Assembly (NCBI RefSeq): GCF_003236295.1
Contig: NZ_POTW01000038.1
Location: forward strand, 1-54,053
DNA length: 54,053 nucleotides
Source: Jiangella anatolica
GTDB lineage: Bacteria; Actinomycetota; Actinomycetes; Jiangellales; Jiangellaceae
Direction: 5' to 3'
Shown here: positions 52,623 through 54,053 of the stretch, in pieces
Position numbering within the stretch: position 1 is the stretch's first letter
How the letters are laid out: the number at the start of each line of letters is the position of its first letter
The notes under the pieces: model-generated
Databases searched by the model: none
What the model was told of the DNA's origin: nothing
The model's input: only the letters and a program-made list of their open reading frames with translations
Program-made: the position numbers and the translations under genes

Positions 52623-53816
52623 TCAGGGCGCGGCGAAGATCGCGTCGCTGATCAGCGCCGCGGCGCCGACCACCCCGGCGTCGTCGCCCATCTCGCTGAG
52701 CACGACCGGGAGGTTGCCGGTGGCCAGCGGCAGCGAGCGCCGGTAGACGACGCCGCGGATCTCCGCCAGCAGCGGGTGCCCGAGCCGGGCGACCCGGCCG
52801 CCGATGACGATCAGGCCGGGGTTGAAGAACGAGACGAGGCTGGCCAGCACCCAGCCGACTCGGTGCCCGCCGTCGCGGATCATCTGGACGGTGTACGGGT
52901 CGCCCATCGCGACCGCCTGTGCGACGTCGGCGCCGGTCAGCTCGCCCTTATCGGTGAGGATCGAGGCCAGCGCCGGCGACCGGCCGCCTCTCGCCGCCGC
53001 GAGCGCGTCGCGGGCCAGCGCGGAGCCGCCGAAGAACGCCTCGAGGCAGCCGGTGTTACCGCAAGCGCACGTCGGGCCGAACTCCTCGACCCGGATGTGC
53101 CCGATGTCCCCCGCGCACCCGTCGACGCCCCGGTACAGCTGCCCGTCGACGACGATGCCGCAGCCGATGCCCGTCCCGATCTTCACGAAGAGGAAGTCGC
53201 GCGCGTTCTTGGCGACGCCGGAGTGCTGCTCGCCCAGCGCCATCACGTTGACGTCGTTGTCGAGCAGCACCGGGCAGCCCAGCTCGCGCGCGAGCGCGTC
53301 GCGGACCGGGTAGCCGTCCCAGCCGGGCATGATCGGCGGCGAGACCGGCATGCCGCCGTGGAAGTCCACCGGCCCCGGCACGCCGACGCCCACACCGGCC
53401 GGGCGGCTGACGCCATGCTCGGCGAGGACCTTGTGGGTGAGCTCGAGCGCGCGGGCCAGCACCGGCTCGGGCCCCAGGCGCACGTCCATGTCGACCGAGC
53501 GCTGCCCCAGCACCGTCAGCCGCCCGTCGGTCAACGCGACGGACACGGTGGTGGCGCCGATCGCGACCCCCACGAACCGCACGTCCGACGACAGGTCCAC
53601 GAGCGTCGATCGGCGGCCGCCCCTGCTGGCCGCCGGGCCGGCGCCCTCGGCCAGGCCGAGCTCGGTCAACCGGCCGACCTCGCTGGCCATCGTGGTGCGC
53701 GAGACACCGAGGCGATCGGCGAGCTCCACCCGCGAAAGCGGCCCCTCGTCGCGCAGCAGCTTCAGGACTTTCGCCTGGGTCGCCGTCTCCGGACGGCCGG
53801 CGAGCGTGTGCGCCAT
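52623..53816 (-). CDS. ROK-family transcriptional regulator
   Basis: A 397-residue repressor. The winged HTH (SRVELADRLGVSRTTMASEV, about 28-47) precedes a ROK domain with GVGVGVPGPVDFHGG, VKIGTGIGCGIVV, zinc motif CACGNTGCLE and VSFFNPGLIVIGG. The ATG at 53816 has no clear ribosome site, and a GTG at 53834 would place the start inside the operator, so a near-leaderless mRNA is plausible. A perfect 29-bp operator precedes it, and a partial copy precedes the Tat-barrel/dehydrogenase operon, so it probably controls both. Confidence 0.92.
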   Translation of the reverse strand: MAHTLAGRPETATQAKVLKLLRDEGPLSRVELADRLGVSRTTMASEVGRLTELGLAEGAGPAASRGGRRSTLVDLSSDVRFVGVAIGATTVSVALTDGRLTVLGQRSVDMDVRLGPEPVLARALELTHKVLAEHGVSRPAGVGVGVPGPVDFHGGMPVSPPIMPGWDGYPVRDALARELGCPVLLDNDVNVMALGEQHSGVAKNARDFLFVKIGTGIGCGIVVDGQLYRGVDGCAGDIGHIRVEEFGPTCACGNTGCLEAFFGGSALARDALAAARGGRSPALASILTDKGELTGADVAQAVAMGDPYTVQMIRDGGHRVGWVLASLVSFFNPGLIVIGGRVARLGHPLLAEIRGVVYRRSLPLATGNLPVVLSEMGDDAGVVGAAALISDAIFAAP

Positions 53817-53830
53817 GCGGTAATCGTGCC

Positions 53831-53859
53831 ACACTTTCGCCGCCCCACCGCGAAAGTGT
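53831..53859. promoter_or_regulatory. Perfect inverted-repeat operator upstream of the second ROK gene
   Basis: ACACTTTCGC, 9 bases, then GCGAAAGTGT: two exact 10-bp arms centred about 29 bases upstream of the start codon. Size and symmetry suit a dimeric repressor. Probable autoregulatory site. Confidence 0.75.
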
Positions 53860-53895
53860 CTCTCATCGTGAGCCGGATCGTCTCATCCGCGCGCG

Positions 53896-53937
53896 CCCAT
53901 GATCATCAACCATTTGCGTCGTCATAGAGCCTGTTGC
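53896..53937 (+). repeat. Right copy of the inverted 42-bp edge repeat
   Basis: Matches the reverse complement of 115-156 at 37 of 42 bases. Similarity stops beyond GCCTGTTGC. The bases from 53938 to the end of the window show no complete gene; the last nine (GTGGTGATG) could begin one that continues outside. Confidence 0.8.
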
Positions 53938-54053
53938 TCTTTGTGGTTGTAGCTGACCGGTGTGGTTCGGGTTGGTGGTTCTTGGGTTGTCGGCTTGTCG
54001 GGGTCCGGTGCTGGTGGGCTGGTCAGGCGGTGGCGATCTGGGCGGTGGTGATG

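Overview
The window is about 54 kb of very GC-rich DNA. It shows strong G/C bias at third codon positions, GTG starts, Tat-exported enzymes, an HrdB/SigB-like sigma factor and a class F sortase. This points to an actinomycete. A Jiangella-like genus is my guess, not something the sequence proves. Apart from the two ends, it reads as ordinary chromosomal accessory metabolism with no prophage, CRISPR array, tRNA or rRNA that I can see.

Layout: (1) Positions 1-160 and 53896-54053 are the edges. The left edge carries the 5' end of an IS1182-like transposase reading out of the window, and a 42-bp motif (37/42 identical) recurs in inverted orientation at both edges. (2) 0.4-6.4 kb is an alpha-glucoside-type sugar operon: LacI regulator, GH13 hydrolase, lipoprotein binding protein and two permeases, with no local ATPase. 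(3) 6.4-8.9 kb holds a secreted glycerophosphodiester phosphodiesterase and an LtrA membrane protein, both on the minus strand. (4) 8.9-12.4 kb holds a two-component system with a PepSY protein and a lipoprotein; matching 11-bp direct repeats precede both transcription units. (5) 12.6-19.9 kb holds a HupE/UreJ-like membrane protein, a 1571-residue secreted metallophosphoesterase/beta-propeller protein, and an acidic surface protein beside a class F sortase. (6) 19.8-23.1 kb holds a GNAT enzyme, a divergent TetR/SRPBCC pair sharing a palindromic operator, a protein of unknown function and a group 2 sigma factor. (7) 23.2-32.6 kb is a tightly packed ebo-type cluster: short ORF, myo-inositol-phosphate synthase, UbiA prenyltransferase, TIM-barrel isomerase, EboA, TatD hydrolase, EboE and EboF-like phosphodiesterase, followed by two more TIM-barrel isomerases, one of them Tat-exported. 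(8) 32.7-44.9 kb holds a 1935-residue secreted ThuA/quinoprotein, a Gfo/Idh/MocA oxidoreductase, and a ribose-type ABC importer with a ROK regulator. (9) 45.3-53.9 kb holds a VOC protein, two more secreted PQQ-type sugar dehydrogenases, a second Tat-exported TIM-barrel and a second ROK regulator with a near-perfect operator.

Taken together, the window is rich in sugar handling. Three secreted soluble-glucose-dehydrogenase-like quinoproteins, two exported TIM-barrel isomerase/lyase-like enzymes, a ThuA domain and a Gfo/Idh oxidoreductase suggest oxidation of sugars or glycosides outside the cell, followed by uptake. The ebo-type cluster with an inositol phosphate synthase suggests synthesis or export of a prenylated or inositol-containing metabolite. 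Both pathway ideas are inference; the family assignments are much firmer.
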